DNA of 64,000 bases from Chenopodium formosanum (GCA_024500155.1 CM044874.1:41796384-41860383), one strand, 5' to 3'; positions 1 through 12,165 are shown, counted from the first letter of the stretch. Made by a program: numbers and translations. Notes: generated by a model not told the origin, from the sequence alone.

Positions 1-1262
1 TCTCCATCTTACATCACGGAGACATATGGCATCGAGTTCACCAAGCGATAGCATTGGGACAACTTCTACAACTTGTCACCACAACAACTCTTTTCCACAA
101 GATTCTATGATAGGGAGACAACAACTTTGCTTTGAATTGATAAAGACGTTAGGATGTTGGCTCGGAACTTAGGGCTTGAGGCTTTCATTGATCTTAATGC
201 ACCAACATTTCCCTGCATTACATTTGAGTTCCTCACTTCTCTTGAGGTTCATGAGGATGAGCAAGGTGATTCGTCTCCAACCCTATCCTTCCAAGTCTTT
301 CACAATGATCACTCAATTCCACATTCTTTTCTCAATGAGGCATTTCATTTTCCAAAGCCATTTCATGAGACATCATATATCTATCCGGCCTTTGAAACTT
401 TACAAAAAGATCATAAGTATTGTGAGGATGCTTGGTGGAATCACATAGCTGATGAAGAATCTTCTCGACCGCAATACTCAAAGTCGGCCTCGATTATTCA
501 CGCGGCTATGAGGTATTTTAGTCGTACCCTCACCTATGCTTTCTTCTCTAAGAAATCCCTCGGTGCCATATCCCGAGAAGAGTTAAGTTGGCTTTGGCTT
601 TCGGATAAGCCATGGGAAGAAGGATCAGAAGTCATAGATTTTGCCTCTCATCTGCTTGATCGGTTTACCGATATTCGTGATGGGGTTTTCCTCTCGGGTA
701 GCATCCAAATAGGCTGCATGATCACCATCTTAGTGCTTTCACTTAACAAGAAATATGGGCCTATTCTTAACTCCCTTGAGCCCATTCATGATAAGAGGGA
801 GAAGAACCCTTCCCATCTTCTAAGCTTCTATGCTTTGATCAATCAAAGTTTATTGGAACGCACTACTAAAAAAGGTTTGTTTGTTTGGAAAGTGTGTCGG
901 ACTACGGATTGGTGTCTCATTCCTCATCCCGAAGCTATGGTCCGTGATTGGAAATCAAAATTGCCTTGGCGGCCAAATAAGATAGCTATTGATCGTTCTA
1001 TTTGTAAGGTTCCTTTGCTTAACCTTCGTCTCAAGCGTCGTGTTCCCCCATGTTCTCGGGGAGGTACTTCTAACTCTTCTCCTTCTTCTTTTTCTCCTTC
1101 TATTGATTTGTCTAGCTTGCATGATAAGATTGATGCTATTTCCCTTTCCTTGTCTTTCCCTTCTTTGGGTAATGATTTTGACGGGGGTTATGATTACCAT
1201 GCTAGGAGAGATTGAACCATATTTGAACTACCCCTACCTTCCGTTCCAAGAGGGACCAATTC
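1..1262 (+). pseudogene. Athila env-position ORF (ATHILA ORF-1 family-like), decayed copy 1
   Basis: The longest open stretch is 353 codons (154-1215). Homology to the copy near 61335 starts upstream, from about position 25, but that part is broken by stops. The product resembles the plant ATHILA ORF-1 family, a protein of unknown function in the place where viruses carry env. Visible conserved blocks include YFSRTLTYAFFSKKSLGAIS, an aliphatic segment around GCMITILVLSLNKKYGP, and DKREKNPSHLL. The C-terminal part is Ser/Pro-rich. I see no convincing signal peptide or membrane anchor, so envelope function is not supported. After the stop at 1213-1215 the conserved tail (EIEPYLNYPYLP) continues in another frame at about 1203-1262, so a small deletion has shifted the frame. 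The true start is not determinable because the 5' part is damaged. Confidence 0.8.
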
Positions 1263-2753
1263 CTTAATGTGAACCGTACGATGAGACCATAGGACCTCGC
1301 CTTTATTACCCCTATTGGGAGGGGCCCCATGTGGCACCTAGTGCTATCCGCGGGACTACCCAAGGGGACTATGATTATAAGAGGTCGGGGGGTGTGATTT
1401 TGCTTATGATCCGGGCAACCCTAATCCTTTTCCTTCGCCTAAGACCAATGGGAGGTGGGGACTCTCGGATCCACCTGTTTTGGATGATTGGTCGCATTTC
1501 TATGCTTTAGATTTGCTTAGGAATAGGTTTAGGACCAAAGGAAAGATTGCTTTAGCTACGGACGATGTGATTTGCCGTGTTGTTTCTGATAATGGTGAGG
1601 GGAGCTCTCAGTCTACCCCTTACTATAGTGCTGAGTGAGACCGACTTGGCTACCCCCATTATTGCTTGATTTTCTCCAGTCCTGCTTTTTCATGCTTTAT
1701 TGTTTGTTTAGCTTAGGGGGGGTAGCTCATGGTAAGCTTGGGGGTGCTTTTTATACTTGTTTGTACTTTACAAGATTCCCCCTTGCTTTGATGGTTCTCT
1801 ATGGCTTTGTATTCGGACTTCCTTTCTGCTGCTATCTATTGATGATGATATTCTTCTTATGATGATTTTCTCACGATTTCTATTGTGATTCTTTCGATGA
1901 TGTGTGATATTTGTTTGTCTCATCGATGATTTTCTGATGTTTTGCTGATGATGTTTCTCTATCTCTAATTCTTCGCCTTTATTTTGATTTCTTTTCTTTT
2001 CTTATCTTTTGGTTTTGTTTGGAAGTTACTAACAGTTTTTTTTTTTGTATATAGTTTTCTTTATTTCTTTTGCTCTCTTCCGGCTTTGATTGTCCTGCTT
2101 CTATTTTGGAGTTTTATTTGGTGACTCTTATATTCACTCTTTATTCTCGGCTAAGCATGGATTATCCGGTTAGATCTTTCCTTTTTATTTCTTTTATTTT
2201 CTTGGTTGCTTAGATTAGGATTTGTATAGGGGAGATGAATGGTTCGAGGATGTATGTGTTTAACACCTTGCGTGTTTGGGATCTTTTGGTGTTGTTGCCA
2301 TTAGATCACTTGTATTACGATTGGGATTTATGTTTTACATGTGCATTCTTGTTCTTTTCTTCATTTCTTGCTTCTCTTATTTCTTTGTTCTTCCCTTTTC
2401 CTTTATTTTTCTTTTCTTTATCTTCCTCTTGCTTTGTTTATAGTTTTGAGGCTTTTTCTTTTATTCTCTTTTATGATTTGGACTCCATATCACTTGACTT
2501 TTGCCTTTTAATGTTTCACTTCCTAAATAATAAAGGTTTTCACATTTTGAGATTATGTTCATTTGATTTAAGAAATAATTCATGCTAAGGTAGTTGGTTA
2601 GAACTAAGAGGATCATGAAGCCGGATTCTACTTGTTTGTGGCTTGTTGGTAGTTTCTCCCTATGGTTGATTTGATGTTAATAGTGAGTTTTTGCTACATC
2701 CGTGTGAGGTTCATTATTTTTCAAGCCTTCTACATATATTTGCATGAGCGGCA
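1263..2753 (+). other. Athila copy 1, 3' untranslated region, first part
   Basis: No gene. T-rich sequence between the env-position ORF and the copia insertion. It carries an AAGCTTGGGGG tract at 1734-1744 like the real polypurine tract far downstream. It also has a stretch around 2291-2305 (TTGGTGTTGTTGCCA) that resembles the element's own primer-binding site. Long Phe/Leu-rich open frames here are products of T-rich composition and are not called as genes. The sequence near 2583 (CATGCTAAGGT) matches the last bases of the window in Athila copy 3, which confirms common origin. Confidence 0.7.
2749..2753. repeat. Target-site duplication CGGCA of the copia element, left copy
   Basis: CGGCA stands directly before the LTR start TGTTGGG at 2754. 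The same five bases follow the other LTR end at 14098-14102. Confidence 0.85.
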
Positions 2754-2992
2754 TGTTGGGTTTTGGTGAGTCCGACTCACCGCGGAAACAACCCCGACCC
2801 AAGGAACCACTCGTAATTAATAAAACCATAAAACATAAATAAATAAACACAAGAAAAGGAAGAACAAATCATACCCTTGAAGCGAGCTTCGCCCTCTCAA
2901 AACGGGCTCTTACTTGAAAGCCTTGAGCATCGCAAATGCCGTGCCTCCAACGGTATCCAGCCACAAAGGACGAACACGCACTACAACAAATT

Positions 2993-3310
2993 GACTCTTG
3001 TGCCACGAATTATGTCACGGGAATACAAAATTCGTGGCATAATTTGAGCTTGCCACGGGAAAACATAGTTAACCAAAATACTTCAAATTTCCATAAAATA
3101 TTATGCCACGGGAGAAAAGTATTCGTGGCAAATTGAAACTAGTGCCACGACTTTTTTTTGTTTCCCGTCGCAAACGAACACTTATGCCACGAGTAATTAT
3201 GTTCTCGTGGCAAATTAACACTTGTGCCACGACTATTTTATTTATGTGGCAAAAAAACACTTGTGCCACGAGGTATATTTTTTACTGTAGCACCAAAAAA
3301 CTTGTGTCAC
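2993..3310. repeat. Left subterminal repeat array of the CACTA element
   Basis: GTGCCACG-type words recur about every 30-60 bp in both orientations (for example near 3001, 3051, 3104, 3142, 3186, 3224 and 3264). In CACTA elements such subterminal motifs are binding sites for the element's TNPA-class protein. That role here is inferred from the family. Confidence 0.75.
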
Positions 3311-6070
3311 CTTAAAGGAAAATAAAATTAGACTAATGTCCAAAATTTTACGGAATAATGATTTTATTCGTTCTAATTAGTTTTAATCATGAGATACATA
3401 TACTATATAAAATTTCTATAAAATTCGACTCGCATTAAGCACCCCAAATTAGGTGGCCGGCTAACCAAAAACAAAAACTGAAGAGGCTCTTCCCATATAC
3501 GTACTACTCCGTATCAACATTCAGATAAATGAGGCTCTTCTCCCTCCAAAAAAAAAAATCGCAGAAGTTGATCGTCCCTGGCGTCTAAGTCACCGTTGCA
3601 ATTCATCCACCGTTGCGCCGCCACGACACCTCTTCCCAGGTTTGTTTAAACGCTTGACTCATTCTTCTTCTACAATCCTTTCAATCTTACTCTTCCTGTA
3701 ATTTTCCAAGTGCAATTATGGTTTTAATTGATTTTTTTCTGGGTTCCATGGCTTAATTGAATTCGATCTATTTTAAATCATTCGTAATTATTATGAAAAA
3801 AAAAAAAAAAAAAACCTCATTCGAAATTGATTAATTATACAAAATTCCCTAATTATTTTCAATGGTAAAAATCTCAAGTAGGATTGTTCTAACCCTTTTA
3901 TTCTCCATTAGTTGTTCGACATATAATTTCTATTCTAAATGGCAAGAATTAATTTACAATTTGCTAGTTTCCATCGATGAGAAAGGATTTTTTTTTAGGC
4001 TATTGATTAATCAAAACTTTAGTGTCGAAATAAGAGAGCAAAATTCATCACTTGGGTGCTTTTTAAACTTAATTAATTTTTAAAGGGCTACTTTTATCAA
4101 TGTTTTTGCGGCTGAATTAGGTGTTGCTCAAGTGGTGGAAGATGGGGCAGATGTTGATGTTGTACTGTTGAGGGTTTAACAATGACCCTATTTTGTGAAA
4201 AAAGTATTGATTTGTTTATAAATGAGAAACCCAGGTCTAAGGATTGAAAGAAATACCTGTCTTTTAGGGAAGAATAGAAAAAATACAAGGGTAGATTATA
4301 CAGTCGATGTCCAACCCGAGCTGATATGTAGACTGATCCTGTTTTGAAGAGGAAACTCAGCTCTTTGGGTAGAAAGTTAATAAGGTAACCACATTTTATT
4401 CCTTTCTCAGCTGATTCGGGTTATTATTCTATTTGTTTACAAATATATAAGTGTCTTTAAAGGTTATTAAAACAAATAAATAGTACTACATTGGTATTTT
4501 GAACTGTTTACAGAGTAGGTTGTTGATATTGCAAGTGACTGATAGTTTCCAAATTGTTTTTTAAGCATGTTTAAGTAGTAAATTCAATTGAGGCTGAATT
4601 TTTGAACCTGTGGCCTAAACTCGGATATGGAAAAGAGGAGAATGAAATTGAAGTTCTCGTGTTGGTTTAGCTATAGATAATCATTGTAATCATGAATTTT
4701 ACTAATACAAAAGTTGTTTAGCTTCTTTGGATAAATCAATCCCATTACATGTAAACCAAATGAGTAGGACATATTGACTTGATGTTAATATTAGCTGATA
4801 TTTTATCTTTGCATAGAATTTTTCTATAAATTTTAATCTCATCGAGAATGAGCATTGCAAATTGATGATGAACTCAAAAGGTATACTTATCTTTTGAAGG
4901 AGATAAAAGATAGTCCTACAGATAATAATGCAGTTGTTGCTAAGTGGCATTGAGACTTCAATGAAGAGTTCTTTCACCACCCCACATACCTTCAACAGAC
5001 TTATGACAGCTTGGAGGACTGTGATGTTAATGAAACGATAATTAATTTTTAATAGCGGTTAGTATGTGCTTGAAGTGGAATGTGTTGGTTTCACACTTTT
5101 GATAACATTGTGGATTCTTGATTCCAGGTTGCCAGATTGGTTTTTCTATGGAGATGATGAAACTTGGCTAATAGAAACGATATGCTTATGAGCTATGACC
5201 CCAATTACTTGATAACATTGTGGCATTAATAAGTAGAAGTTCTTAATAGTTCTTTGCTAGTAGGTTGTCAGCATTAAATATCTCTAAATCGAAACAAACC
5301 CACAAATAAACACCCCTTTAAGGTTTTTTTGTCCTGTAGAAATTTTGTTCTAAAGATTGAAACCCATATTGATGAATCCCTAACTTTTAACTTATTACTG
5401 TACTTGCTTCTAACTTCTGATCGACGTTGCTTCTTAATTCTTACCAGTCCTTGAGTTTAGGAACGATTAGTAGGAGATAAATTTGACTTGAATCAAAGAT
5501 TATGGTGCTGGATACAAGGAACTAATAGGGTAATGTGTAACTATGCCAGGAATCAAGCTAGCATGACCCTGTGTGTGAACATCATTGTGAACAAAGATCA
5601 TAGTTTATTGATTTTAATGAGAATAATTTTATCTTTAATCCTTTTTCATAATTGTTACAATGGCTACGTAAATAATGAAGAGAATGTTCAGGTTTGTTGT
5701 GCTCGCACTAGCTCAAGCTTACTTGTTTTAGAAGTGTATAGATTTTGGTTAATATCTTAAGGTTGTTTTAAGATATACTTCCTATGATAGATCGCTTAAA
5801 TAGGACAAACTTGTTAATTGGTGTCGTAATCTCAAGGCCTGAGTGGATCTTTTGATCGTATTTATTTGCACACAACTATTCTGGATCGACTGATTTAAAA
5901 TCACTCACGGTTGTGCTTGTACTTCCATAAACAACTATCTTTGGGTCTACAGTTTTATGACATTTTATGCATGATATTGATGCTTGTTTTAGACACTTTC
6001 CCATGCCTTGGAGCCCTTTTGCACACGCACACAAGTACCCCACTGCAATGATAAACCTGGCTTGTATGCA
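3311..6070. other. Interior of the small CACTA element, possible captured exons
   Basis: Mostly AT-rich with no long ORF. A C-rich leader-like stretch (about 3560-3640) ends in CCCAG followed by GTTTGT, which looks like an exon with a 5' splice site. Short exon-like open pieces occur near 4110-4180 and 5125-5190. I do not recognise a protein. They may be parts of the element's own lost gene or of a captured host gene. Confidence 0.3.
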
Positions 6071-6265
6071 TGTTTGGTACAGGGAGGGAGGGTGGGCAGG
6101 TGTAGGGGAGGGGAGGGGGGCAGGTGCAGGTGCAGGGAGGGGCTTCTGGGTGTAGTGCAACGAGGGGTACAATGCAGAGAGGGGAAGAATGCAGGAAGGG
6201 GGCAGTGCAGGAAGGCAGACAGTGTAGAGAGGGGATGTAGTGCTGGGAGGGGGTAGTACATGGAG
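6071..6265 (+). repeat. G-rich minisatellite-like tract
   Basis: About 190 bp of GGGAGG, GGGGAGG and TGCAGGAAGG-type units, with almost no C on the plus strand. Many runs of three to six G on one strand give clear G-quadruplex potential. Open frames exist in several phases on both strands only because the tract lacks stop codons, so I do not call them genes. Confidence 0.75.
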
Positions 6266-6835
6266 TGTAGGGTTCTTCACTCATGTATGTCTTTTTTTTA
6301 TTGACGAGAAAATATTGTATGTTAATTTGATTTGAAAGTTTTAATAATATGTGAGATTAACATAAATTGCATATGTATTGTGTCAATTTGACATTTTCGT
6401 TTTAGAAACTTATTGACTTGATTTTTTTTTTTTAATTCATTGTAGGTAAAAAGGCGCGAAGCACAAATGTATTGTGACATTCTTTTATCCTTATTTAGCA
6501 AAAGGATTTGAGTTTTTTTTTTTTAAGTTTTTTAAGTGAGCCAGTGATGAGACAATTAGACAACTAATTTCTTGTACATTTGTATGTTCAGATACAAATT
6601 TCTAGTATATTTATATGTATGGAATATCATACATCAATTTGATATTTTCTTTTGTGTTATATATCTATTTCAACAACCATGAATGTGATGACTTTAATGA
6701 AAAAAAACATTTTAAATATACAGTGACGCGTATACTTTATATGCTACAACAAAAGCGTATGCCTTCTGAAATTGGTAGCCAGTGTAATCATTAGTGATAA
6801 AAGATTTTATTTGCACAGTATTATCTGAGGCAAAT
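6266..6835. other. AT-rich interior of the small CACTA element
   Basis: No gene or repeat recognised. Several T-runs and short AT-rich direct words only. Confidence 0.4.
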
Positions 6836-7165
6836 GTAGCTAATTAGCCACGATAATATTTGTGGCAAAGAAGCTTAGTGGCCACGGTAATGTTTGTGGC
6901 AACAAGTAATTAGCCACGGTAAAATATGTGGCTAAGAATTTGTTAGCCACGTTAATATTCGTGACAAGTGTTTTTTTAGGCCACGTGAATGTCCGTGGCA
7001 TAAAACTTTTAATTTGCAACGACATTAGTTTTCCCGTTGCAAATTTCTAGCCACGGCCTCTTGTGCCACGGGAGAAAATTTCGAAATTCCCGTGGCAAAA
7101 TTGCATAGCCACGGGAAATTTAAACTTATGCCATAATATTTCACGTGGCAAAAAGGTTAATTTGT
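6836..7165. repeat. Right subterminal repeat array of the CACTA element
   Basis: Repeated AGCCACG and CGTGGC words alternate in orientation at roughly 25-45 bp spacing. This mirrors the left array and ends next to the inverted terminal repeat. Confidence 0.75.
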
Positions 7166-8280
7166 TGTAGTGACGACTTTTTAGGTCCGCTACCTTGGAG
7201 TTAGCAAGGTCCGACCAAAACCCAAGTGTTAATGGAGTTTAAGAGTTTTTCCCAAAATATGGAATGTTTTTTCTAACTCCCACTCAAGCACTTTACTCCA
7301 AGTCCCAAGGTTGGTATTTCTAGAGAAAAGTACGAGTGGGAATTTCTATACCATCAATGTGGGATCATGAAATTCCACAAATTAGTTTAAAGCTAATTTA
7401 AATTAAAATTGCAAACTAATAATAAATCTACAAGTGACATTACCATGTGAAATGGGTAGGTGAGGACCACATGGAGAGTAGGGGACACTACTTGCTCCCC
7501 ACTCAATACTCTCCTTGTGCCACATGTCCTTACCCAATTGCTCCCATATTCCTCAAGCTTCCCCATAGTGACCGGCCCTATGGCCCAGCAACGAGCCCAG
7601 CCCGAGCCTAGCCTCGCACCAAAATGCGGGTTGCTGCTGTGTGCGCAAGCCACGCACTTGGTGCGGGCTTGCTGCTGTGCGTGGCTGCTAGTGCGTGCGC
7701 TGCTAGCACGCCTAGCTTGCGGCAGCTAGCTGCTGCACGCACCACGTGCACGCGGCTGCTAGCTGCTGTTGTGCGTGGTTGCTAGCATGGTGCGCTAGCA
7801 CGCACCTAGCCAGCCATGCTAGGCTCGGCTTGGTGCGCTTGCTAGCCACCTATGCTTGGACATTTTTGCCCCTAGCATTCGGATGCTCGGGGCATTCCGA
7901 TGCTAGGGGTATTTTGGGAATATGGTGGATTTATTATTATTTTGCGCGTCTCGTCTTTTTATTATTTTTGACTCGACTTCCGACGATCGATTTCGTCGCT
8001 CCAAGCTCGAATTACCGACGTCTAAATATTAAACACTCGTGCGACGAATTAATTTTTTCCGAAATAATTCGTCGAGTCGGTTCGTATATTTTGCTTGGGT
8101 GTGACCCGAAGGGTTCAGTCAAGATTAAGCTGTAATATTAATTATATTAATATTACTGATCGGAAGCGGCCTCCACCCAGGCATTCCGATCACTTGACCT
8201 TACTGAATATATTAGCCTTCTAATAATTCTGAACCCGCTATCAGAATAATACACTTGTTCGAAGGACACCATTCCTTATA

Positions 8281-9147
8281 ATCTCCCACTTGTCCTTCCG
8301 GACGAGTGTGTATTTAGTGTATAGCCCCTTTCCTATGTCTCTTCATGAACTATAGAGTAAGATTACTCGTTATCTCTGTTACGTCTAGAGGTGTTTCTCG
8401 AAATCCGAGTTTTACTGTCAATAAGCAGATGATTTCTAAAATCCATCTGAGCACGGCCATGCATTTTCACAGTCTCGCTCTTCGAGAGACCTTGTAAACA
8501 ACAAGACATGTTCCCTATTGTTAGTATGGGGACATTTCCAGTCTTGTAATGTAGCTTCTCTTACTAAGAGGACCTAGCCGCACGATATCTGTCGTTATAA
8601 TCCCCAGTTACGGCAGACGTTTGGCGGATACCAAAGCGGACTAGTACTCAAACAAGAGACCTCCCACTACTCATGGTCAAGGAAAAGAGTTCTGATAGTA
8701 ATAATGAGAAAAATACTTATGACGATTTTAAATCTCTTAAAGTATTCTCATAGGTCGATCCAGTATGGTTCTAAACCAATACCTGTGCAAATGATTTATA
8801 TCCTCATAGCACAAGAAACGGTGCTATAAATCATACTACACACTAATATCTAATGGTCATTAATCGTCCACAAAAAATATGACCTTGATTAGGGATAATT
8901 TTCGATTAAAATATTCAATGTTCACTTAATAGGTGTTTCTTTATCCAAGCCATTGACTTGATACCCTATTTTGAATATTTATTAAAATCGAATGGACTCA
9001 TTATTTAATTCTAAACCACAATTACATAGAGACGGAGTGAATTACATTGCACGAAAAATTTTAATTACTCCAAAAACTGAATGGTTCATCATAGTGCTTT
9101 ACATTAACATTGTCCAAAATTTAATTAAAACACTATAATATGGAAAA
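8281..9147 (-). other. Copia 3' noncoding region and polypurine tract
   Basis: Read on the reverse strand, the sequence next to the 3' LTR is AAGTGGGAGAT (plus-strand 8281-8291), a classic copia polypurine tract that primes plus-strand synthesis. The remaining roughly 850 bp between it and the RNase H end holds no ORF. Confidence 0.75.
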
Positions 9148-9843
9148 TCAAAGCAAGTTCGCGACATGCTTGATTCCCATTGCCTCAATGTGTTTGTTGT
9201 GTTTCACTTGAGACAAAGGTTTAGTAAGTGGATCGGCTACATTGTCATCCGTTCCCACTTTGCAAATTATGATTTCACCCTCTGTCTTCCATTCTCGAAT
9301 CATGTGAAATCGCCTCTTGACATGTTTGACCTTCTTATGTTCTCGTGGCTCTCTAGCCTGAGCAATAGCTCCATTGTTGTCACAATGGAGGTCTATTGGA
9401 CCCTTGATGGAGGGTACAACACCAAGTTCATAAATGAACTTGCGAATCCAAACTGCCTCCTTGGCTGCCTCATACGCTGCCAAGTACTCGGCTTCTGTTG
9501 TAGAATCAGCGGTTGTGCTTTGCTTTGCACTCTTCCAACTAAACGCTCCTCCAATGAGACAGAATATGTATCCGGATTGTGACTTGGAGTCGTCTCTGTC
9601 TGTCTGGAAGCTTGCGTCGGTATATCCCTCAACAACCAATTCATCTTTACCGCCATAGACCAGGAATTTATCCTTGTTCCTTTTCAGGTAATTCAGAATA
9701 TTCTTGGCCGCAGTCCAATGCGCCTCTCCTGGGTCTAATTGGTATCGGCTCGTAGCACTCAAGGCATACGATACATCCGGCCTAGTACATATCATGGCAT
9801 ACATGATCGATCCAATAAGCGAAGCATATGGAATACAACTCAT
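9148..9843 (-). pseudogene. Copia RNase H domain (C-terminal pol)
   Basis: The 231-codon open stretch carries copia RNase H landmarks: GYTDASF near residue 73, STTEAEYLAAYEA near residue 109, HCDNNGAIAQ near residue 152, and the tail DNVADPLTKPL near residue 204. It begins after the reverse transcriptase in a different open segment, so pol is interrupted at about 9843-9901. The domain would degrade the RNA strand of the RNA/DNA hybrid during reverse transcription. Its sequence looks nearly intact, but the gene as a whole is dead. Confidence 0.88.
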
Positions 9844-9900
9844 CCTTTCTCGCTCATCAGGTGTCTTTGGACACTGCTTCTTGCTTAAGGTTATGCCATG

Positions 9901-10668
9901 TTACATGGGTAGGTGCCCTCTCTTGGCTCCTTCCATTTGGAATCGAGCTAGTACCTTATCGATGTAAGTACTTTGACTCATTCCTATCATCCTCTTTGAT
10001 CTATCCCTATAGATCTTGATGCCTAGTATGTACTGAGCCTCTCCCAAGTCTTTCATTGAAAAACATTTCCCGAGCCAAGCCTTTACAGACTCTAACAACG
10101 GAATGCTATTTCCAATGAGCAAAATGTCATCGACATATAAGACTAGGAATGCGATGTCACTCCCATTGACCTTCTTGTAAACACAAGACTCATCTGGATT
10201 CTTGATAAAACCAAACTTACTGATGGCTTCATCAAATCGCAGATTCCAACTTCTACTTGCTTGCTTTAATCCATAAATGGACTTCTTAAGCTTGCATACC
10301 TTCTTAGGATTGTTCTGGTCAACAAAAACTTCAGGCTGTGTCATGTACACAGTTTCTTACAAAATTCCATTGAGGAAGGCGGTTTTGACGTCCATCTGCT
10401 ATATTTCATAATTGTAATATGCAACAATCGCTAGAAGAATTCGAACGGAGTTAAGCATAGCTACTAGAGAAAAGGTTTCATCATAATCAACGCCGTGAAT
10501 TTGCCTGTAACCTTTTGCTACCAGCCTTGCTTTGTAAATGAATACATTTTTATCATTGTCGGTTTTCATCTTGAAAATCCATTTACATCCGATAGGTGTG
10601 TAACCTACGGGTAAATCAACCAAGTCCCATACTTGATTTTCAAACATGGAGTCCATTTCGGATTTCAT
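9901..10668 (-). pseudogene. Copia reverse transcriptase, broken in two
   Basis: Two open pieces make up the reverse transcriptase domain. The piece at 10399-10668 has WDLVDLPVGYTPIGCKWIFK and the ARLVAKGYRQ segment. The piece at 9901-10350 has YGLKQASRSWN and the catalytic YVDDILLIG box, followed by MKDLGEAQYILG. At least one stop codon separates the pieces near 10351-10398, and another near 10670 separates the domain from integrase. Family knowledge: the YVDD aspartates coordinate metal in the polymerase site. Those residues are still present, so the loss of function comes from the stops. Confidence 0.88.
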
Positions 10669-11981
10669 GGCCTCTTACCATTTTGCAGAGTCGAGGCTCG
10701 TCATAGCTTGCTTGTAGGTTGCCGCCTATTGCTTGTAGCTTGCCTGTAACACCGAGATATCTGTCAGGTTGAGATCTTGGCCGAGTTGACCTACATAGGG
10801 TAATGGACTGAGCATTTGCATTTTCGGTTTGACTTTGCATATTTTGACTTTGACGAATGTCAACAGATGGTTCGTGAGCACTTTGATTGTCAACTTGTCC
10901 TTGTTGCTCGTCCTCTCGAACTTCGTCGAGTTCGATTTTCCTCCCACTTGTCATTTTGGAGAGATGCTCCTTCTCCAAAAGGACACCATCACGAGCAACA
11001 AACACTTTGTTCTCGGATTTGTTGTAGAAGTAATACCCTTTGGTTTCTTTTGGATAACCCACAAAGTAAACCTTGTCAGATTTTGGATGAAGTTTGTCAG
11101 AAATGAGTTTCTTGACATATGCTTTGCATCCCCAAATCTTGAGAAAAGACAACCTTGGAGGTTTATTTGTCCATAATTCATATGGAGTCTTTTCCACTGC
11201 CTTTGACGGAGCACGATTCAGTGTAAGTGCCGCAATTAAAAGTGCATGTCCCTAGAAAGAGATTGGAAGTTCACTTAGACCCATAGTCGATCGGACCATG
11301 TGTAACAGGGTTCGATTCCTCCTTTCAGATACTCCATTCCGTTGAGGAGTTCCCAGAGGTGTCAACTTTGAAAGTATTCCATGTTCTTTCAGATGGTCAT
11401 CAAATTCTTGGCTCAAATATTCGCCACCTCGATCCGATCGAAGCGCTTTGATTTTCTTGCCGAGTTGGTTTTCAAATTCGTTATGAAATTCCTTGAATTT
11501 ATCAAACGATTCTGATTTGTGCGACATTAGATAGACATAACCATATCTAGTATAGTCGTGCGTGAAGGTTATGAAATACCGATAACCACTCCTTGTGGGT
11601 GTACTCATTGGCCCACATACATCGGTGTGTATTAGTCCCAACAAGTCACTGGCCCTTTCTTCCAACTTGGAGAATGGTTGCTTTATTATCTTGCCTAATA
11701 AACATCCTTCGCAATTCTCAAAGGATTCTAAATCAAATGAGTCAAGAATACCTTCTTGAAGAAGCTTCTTGATGCGTTTGATTAATGTGGCCAAGACGAC
11801 AGTGCCACAAGTAAGTTTGACTAGACGGTGTAGTCTTAGCTTTCTTTGCATTGGTATCAAACATTTTTTCTAAAAACACGTGAAAGTGGCATTCCATAAA
11901 TATATTTAAGACATCAAAACAAAAGTCTTGGTTGATGAAAACGACGTCCAACGTCGGAAATACATCAAAAGTATGGTGCAT
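10640..11981 (-). pseudogene. Copia integrase with GAG-pre-integrase remnant, broken
   Basis: The core sits in an open stretch at 11252-11860 with a complete D-D-E triad: HTDVCGP (D80), RSDRGGEY (D143) and NGVSERRNRT (E179), counted from its first methionine. A zinc-binding-like CEGCLLGK precedes it. The C-terminal part (10640-11197) starts at MEKTPYELW and includes LKIWGCKAYV. A stop lies between the two parts near 11250, and a frameshift joins the 11742-11981 piece. The enzyme would insert the cDNA into the genome. Confidence 0.85.
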
Positions 11982-12165
11982 AAAACTAAATAAGTTCTAC
12001 TTCTTTAGACAAAACATGAGATTACAAGTTTTCTTGGATAGATCACCTTCATACTACTTGTGTACTCATTTCCACATGAAAAAGCACCGCTCACTTGGTT
12101 TCTGAAAAAGGAGTGTATTGTGAGTCAATTTTCCGGTATCTAAAACCTTTTAAAATTGCTTATAT

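Larger units (their letters stand above)
2979..7172. mobile_element. Non-autonomous CACTA (En/Spm) transposon
   Basis: The ends are CACTACAACAAATT at 2979 and its inverted complement AATTTGTTGTAGTG ending at 7172. The 3-bp duplication ACG (2976-2978 and 7173-7175) is the CACTA hallmark. Removing the element and one ACG restores the copia LTR sequence found intact at 13012-13050. At 4194 bp it has no transposase-like ORF, so it would need enzymes in trans. Subterminal arrays of a GCCACG/CGTGGC motif lie at both ends. The interior holds intron-like AT-rich DNA with short exon-like pieces and a G-rich tract. Confidence 0.93.
2754..8280 (-). repeat. Copia 3' LTR (left copy), split by the CACTA element
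   Basis: LTR sequence occupies 2754-2978 and 7173-8280, about 1.33 kb without the insertion. It matches the right LTR from about 2812 onward. Shared landmarks are the run of AATTAATAAAACCATAAA, the segment AGGTCCGCTACCTTGGAG and the GC-rich GCTGCTAGCTGCTG block (7620-7870 against 13430-13660). The first 58 bp or so (2754-2811) have no counterpart in the damaged right LTR. Its inner end reads ATTCCTTATA where the right LTR reads ATTCCTTTCA. Confidence 0.88.

Noticed and set aside
2235..2588. 117-codon Phe/Leu/Ser-rich frame that looks like a membrane protein
   Set aside because: T-rich 3' UTR of an Athila element. The apparent hydrophobic segments come from TTT, CTT and TCT codons.
3069..3315. 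Short frames in the left subterminal array of the small CACTA element
   Set aside because: They are translations of the repeated GCCACG words and not genes.
6008..6280. Overlapping open frames on both strands in the G-rich tract
   Set aside because: They exist in several phases because the tract lacks stop codons. The products are low-complexity Gly/Arg or Pro/Leu/Ser sequences with no domain.
7393..8135. Ala/Cys/Leu-rich frames in the copia LTR GC-rich block, repeated at 13197-13589
   Set aside because: They result from the GCTGCTAGCTGC-type repeats of the LTR, are present in both LTRs and have no coding signature.
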